From NCBI GenBank assembly GCA_964354375.1, contig CAYGZQ010000064.1:13535-22161 (forward strand): a stretch of 8,627 nt of DNA, written 5' to 3'. Below the pieces are notes generated by a model. The model was given only the letters and a program-made list of their open reading frames with translations. It made no database searches and was not told the origin of the DNA. This document shows, in pieces, positions 7,044 through 8,627 of this stretch; the stretch's first letter is position 1; each line of letters opens with the position of its first letter. This DNA is from CAYGZQ01 sp964354375 [NCBI: uncultured Planctomycetota bacterium] (lineage in GTDB: Bacteria > JAJVIF01 > JAPKYR01). The position numbers were made by a program, and so were the translations under genes.

Positions 7044-7098
7044 GTGTCCCGGACGAGTAGTATCCAGTCACGGCGTCCATGTGTTTGACGGCGGGCTC

Positions 7099-8205
7099 CT
7101 AAGGGTCGGCGGGAATATGCCCCGAGGGGTCTCCCTGGACCGGCTCTTCGGTGTCGAGCAGATGCCCCAGCAGGATTCCCGCGTTCGCGGGTCGCATATG
7201 GATTTCGTCGTAGAAAAGCCCCGGGTCGCCTCCGAAACTCTCCACGTCCATGTAATCTTTGAAGACTCCACCCTCGGATTCGACCGTGCTGTCGAGATAG
7301 CCCGAGACCTCGCCGAGAATCTCGTTCGCCCCGACCGTGTCGAGCAGTTGCAGAAGCCTCGGATGGTACGGCGGCAGAAATACGTAGACCTTTATCCCTT
7401 TCTCTCTGCACAGCGCTAGAAAATCCTCCCAGTACAGCTTGCGCGTGTCCGACAGAGAGGTGAATCGCTGAAGCATCAGGCTTCGTTCCGGGTACTTGCG
7501 GACCCTTGTCTCCAGCTTGGCGTCGAGGTCGAAGGTGCCCTCGCTGATCTGCTTCTCCAACTGAATCCAGACGGAGTAGCCGTCCGATCTGAACTCCATT
7601 TTCTCCTGACCGGTCTGCCGTTTCAGCAGATTGACGAGCGAGTTGATCGAGTCGCTGGTCTGGTTCAGGGTCAACAGGAGACCCAGTTTCTCCCATATGG
7701 ACGCCTGTCCGGATTTGTCGTGAATGAAATATTTCGAGTAGGCGGGGATGAATCGGGCCTCGGGCTGGATCGGCATGGCGGGATGAAACGATTCGGGGTC
7801 CACGCCGACAATGACCGTGTCGATGGGAGCGCCGTAGTCCTCGATCGCCATCTTCAGGACCGAATAGAACGTCTCGGCCTTTGCGCCGGGAAGAGCGAAG
7901 TTGAAGCATCTTTTGCCGGTGAGGTCGCGCACGGTCTCGGGATCGAAGGCGATAACGCGCGAGCTTCCGAGGATCAAAACCTGGGGTCGGGGCTGGTATG
8001 CCTGGAACAGCGCGAGCTTTCTTTCGTAGAAATTGACCTCGACGCGCGGGAGGATGCCGAGGTTGTAGATGCCGTACGGGTCGACGAGCAGGTTCATCGC
8101 TGCGGCAATGAGGACCACGGCGGCGATGGTTATTACGAACCGTCGCGCGAAAACGGGGATTTTCCAGGCGGGATTGATCGAGTCGGTTTTGGCCGGTACA
8201 GACAC
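7099..8205 (-). CDS. membrane-anchored SGNH-like acyltransferase partner (copy B), paralogue of copy A
   Basis: A 368-residue protein starting at GTG, with a membrane anchor at about residues 21-42 and an SGNH-like periplasmic domain. The blocks shared with copy A are NLLVDP (38-43), VLILGSSR (76-83), TGKRCFNFALP (96-106), VDPESFHP (135-142), LPPYHPRL (277-284) and FGGDPGLFYDEIHMRPAN (324-341, D333 and H336). Both copies have the same order and spacing of blocks, so they arose by tandem duplication and have since diverged, mainly in the central part (about 145-260). It lies first in the minus-strand cassette, 93 nt before copy A. The likely job is acyl transfer to a surface or secreted glycan; the division of labour between the copies is unknown. 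Confidence 0.8.
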   Translation of the reverse strand: MSVPAKTDSINPAWKIPVFARRFVITIAAVVLIAAAMNLLVDPYGIYNLGILPRVEVNFYERKLALFQAYQPRPQVLILGSSRVIAFDPETVRDLTGKRCFNFALPGAKAETFYSVLKMAIEDYGAPIDTVIVGVDPESFHPAMPIQPEARFIPAYSKYFIHDKSGQASIWEKLGLLLTLNQTSDSINSLVNLLKRQTGQEKMEFRSDGYSVWIQLEKQISEGTFDLDAKLETRVRKYPERSLMLQRFTSLSDTRKLYWEDFLALCREKGIKVYVFLPPYHPRLLQLLDTVGANEILGEVSGYLDSTVESEGGVFKDYMDVESFGGDPGLFYDEIHMRPANAGILLGHLLDTEEPVQGDPSGHIPADP

Positions 8206-8213
8206 CGTCGGGA

Positions 8214-8243
8214 AGGATAGGGTAGGGCAAGCCTCAGGGTCAA
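8214..8243 (-). promoter_or_regulatory. sigma70-type promoter of SGNH gene B, nearly leaderless
   Basis: On the minus strand TTGACC (8243-8238), an 18-bp spacer and TATCCT (8219-8214) end 8 nt before the GTG. The transcript would begin one or two nucleotides before the start codon, and there is no Shine-Dalgarno sequence. The -35 lies at the same 38-nt offset as in copy A, and the flanking CTTGACCC is also shared. Confidence 0.55.
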
Positions 8244-8283
8244 GGCACGTTATCGAGGTTGACCGCGAGCGGCAGCCGGTTTT

Positions 8284-8613
8284 TCATGATTTTCCGAGTT
8301 CTTCATCTTTCCATATTTTGTCTATTTCCACGAACATTGTTTCCGCCAACCCGGGATCCCGGCGCTCGAGCAGTTGCATGAAGTCGTCCTGAAAGCGCAT
8401 GATGTCATAAAGCTGCCCCAGCCTGACGTAGAAGGCAGTCTCTTCTTTTGTAAGCCTGATCAAGGCGTTGACCAGGTCAAGCTGCGATTTGACCGCCGAG
8501 CTTCGGACTGAGTCCGGGTTGAAGCGGACCTGCCGGAGCAGGCGGTGGATACTTCGCCTGGCATCAATGAACTGCTTTTCGAGCGCCAGGATCCGCCGTT
8601 GGTAGAGAAACAT
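8284..8613 (-). CDS. uncharacterised small alpha-helical protein, possibly 5'-truncated by the window edge
   Basis: I do not recognise this family. From the ATG at 8613 it is 109 residues, mostly charged amphipathic helix without signal peptide, membrane segment or cysteines, so probably cytoplasmic. Landmarks are an early basic stretch (ARRSIHRLLRQVRF), a middle helix (AVKSQLDLVNALIRLTKEE) and an acidic and lysine-rich end. No Shine-Dalgarno sequence precedes the ATG and the frame stays open to the right edge, so the true start may lie outside the window. It is on the same strand as, and 78 nt upstream of, SGNH gene B, which has its own promoter, so membership in that operon is doubtful. A phage small-terminase-like or other helical DNA-binding role is conceivable but unsupported. 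Confidence 0.55.
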   Translation of the reverse strand: MFLYQRRILALEKQFIDARRSIHRLLRQVRFNPDSVRSSAVKSQLDLVNALIRLTKEETAFYVRLGQLYDIMRFQDDFMQLLERRDPGLAETMFVEIDKIWKDEELGKS

Positions 8614-8627
8614 ACCGGTATGGAGTA

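Noticed and set aside
7006-7080. ATG at 7080 as the start of SGNH gene A
   Set aside because: The extra 25 residues have no counterpart in copy B, and they span the TTGACC/TTAAAT promoter. The ATG at 7005 gives matching anchor positions.
8261-8284. Possible plus-strand terminator ending in TTTTT before 8285
   Set aside because: The stem is only about 4 bp and no plus-strand gene ends nearby.

Overview
The window looks like chromosomal DNA from a GC-rich Gram-negative (diderm) bacterium. The diderm call rests on an OstA/LptD-like outer-membrane protein and on an alginate-acetylation-type membrane acyltransferase with membrane-anchored SGNH partners. There are no rRNA, tRNA, phage or transposase genes. 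Base composition and gene types do not allow a confident phylum; the mix of GC-rich coding and short intergenic palindromic repeats would fit a poorly cultivated lineage, but that is inference.

Layout, left to right. Positions 1-97 hold 2.6 copies of a 37-bp tandem repeat with an internal palindrome, just past the 3' end of rmuC (131-1582, minus). The divergent rmuC/lptD-like intergenic region (1583-1842) carries two palindromic hairpin units (1664-1705 and 1727-1767) between two extended -10 promoters facing opposite ways. The lptD-like gene (1843-3423, plus) follows, then a stand-alone OppF/DppF-type ABC ATPase (3484-4539, plus). The ATPase converges on, and overlaps by 42 bp, the 3' end of a three-gene minus-strand cassette: SGNH protein B (7099-8205), SGNH protein A (5926-7005) and an AlgI-type MBOAT acyltransferase (4498-5922). 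At the right edge is an uncharacterised small helical protein (8284-8613, minus), possibly cut at its 5' end.

The most coherent system is the MBOAT plus two SGNH cassette. By analogy with AlgI with AlgJ/AlgX, DltB/DltD and PatA/PatB, the MBOAT would move an acyl group across the inner membrane and the SGNH proteins would transfer it to a secreted or cell-surface glycan. The two SGNH genes are diverged tandem duplicates. Both have a TTGACC -35 element exactly 38 nt upstream of the start codon, with a -10 so close to the start that the transcripts would be almost leaderless. The other promoters seen here are of the extended -10 type with no clear -35. The rest of the window (RmuC, LptD-like, OppF-like) is envelope and housekeeping content without an evident common pathway.
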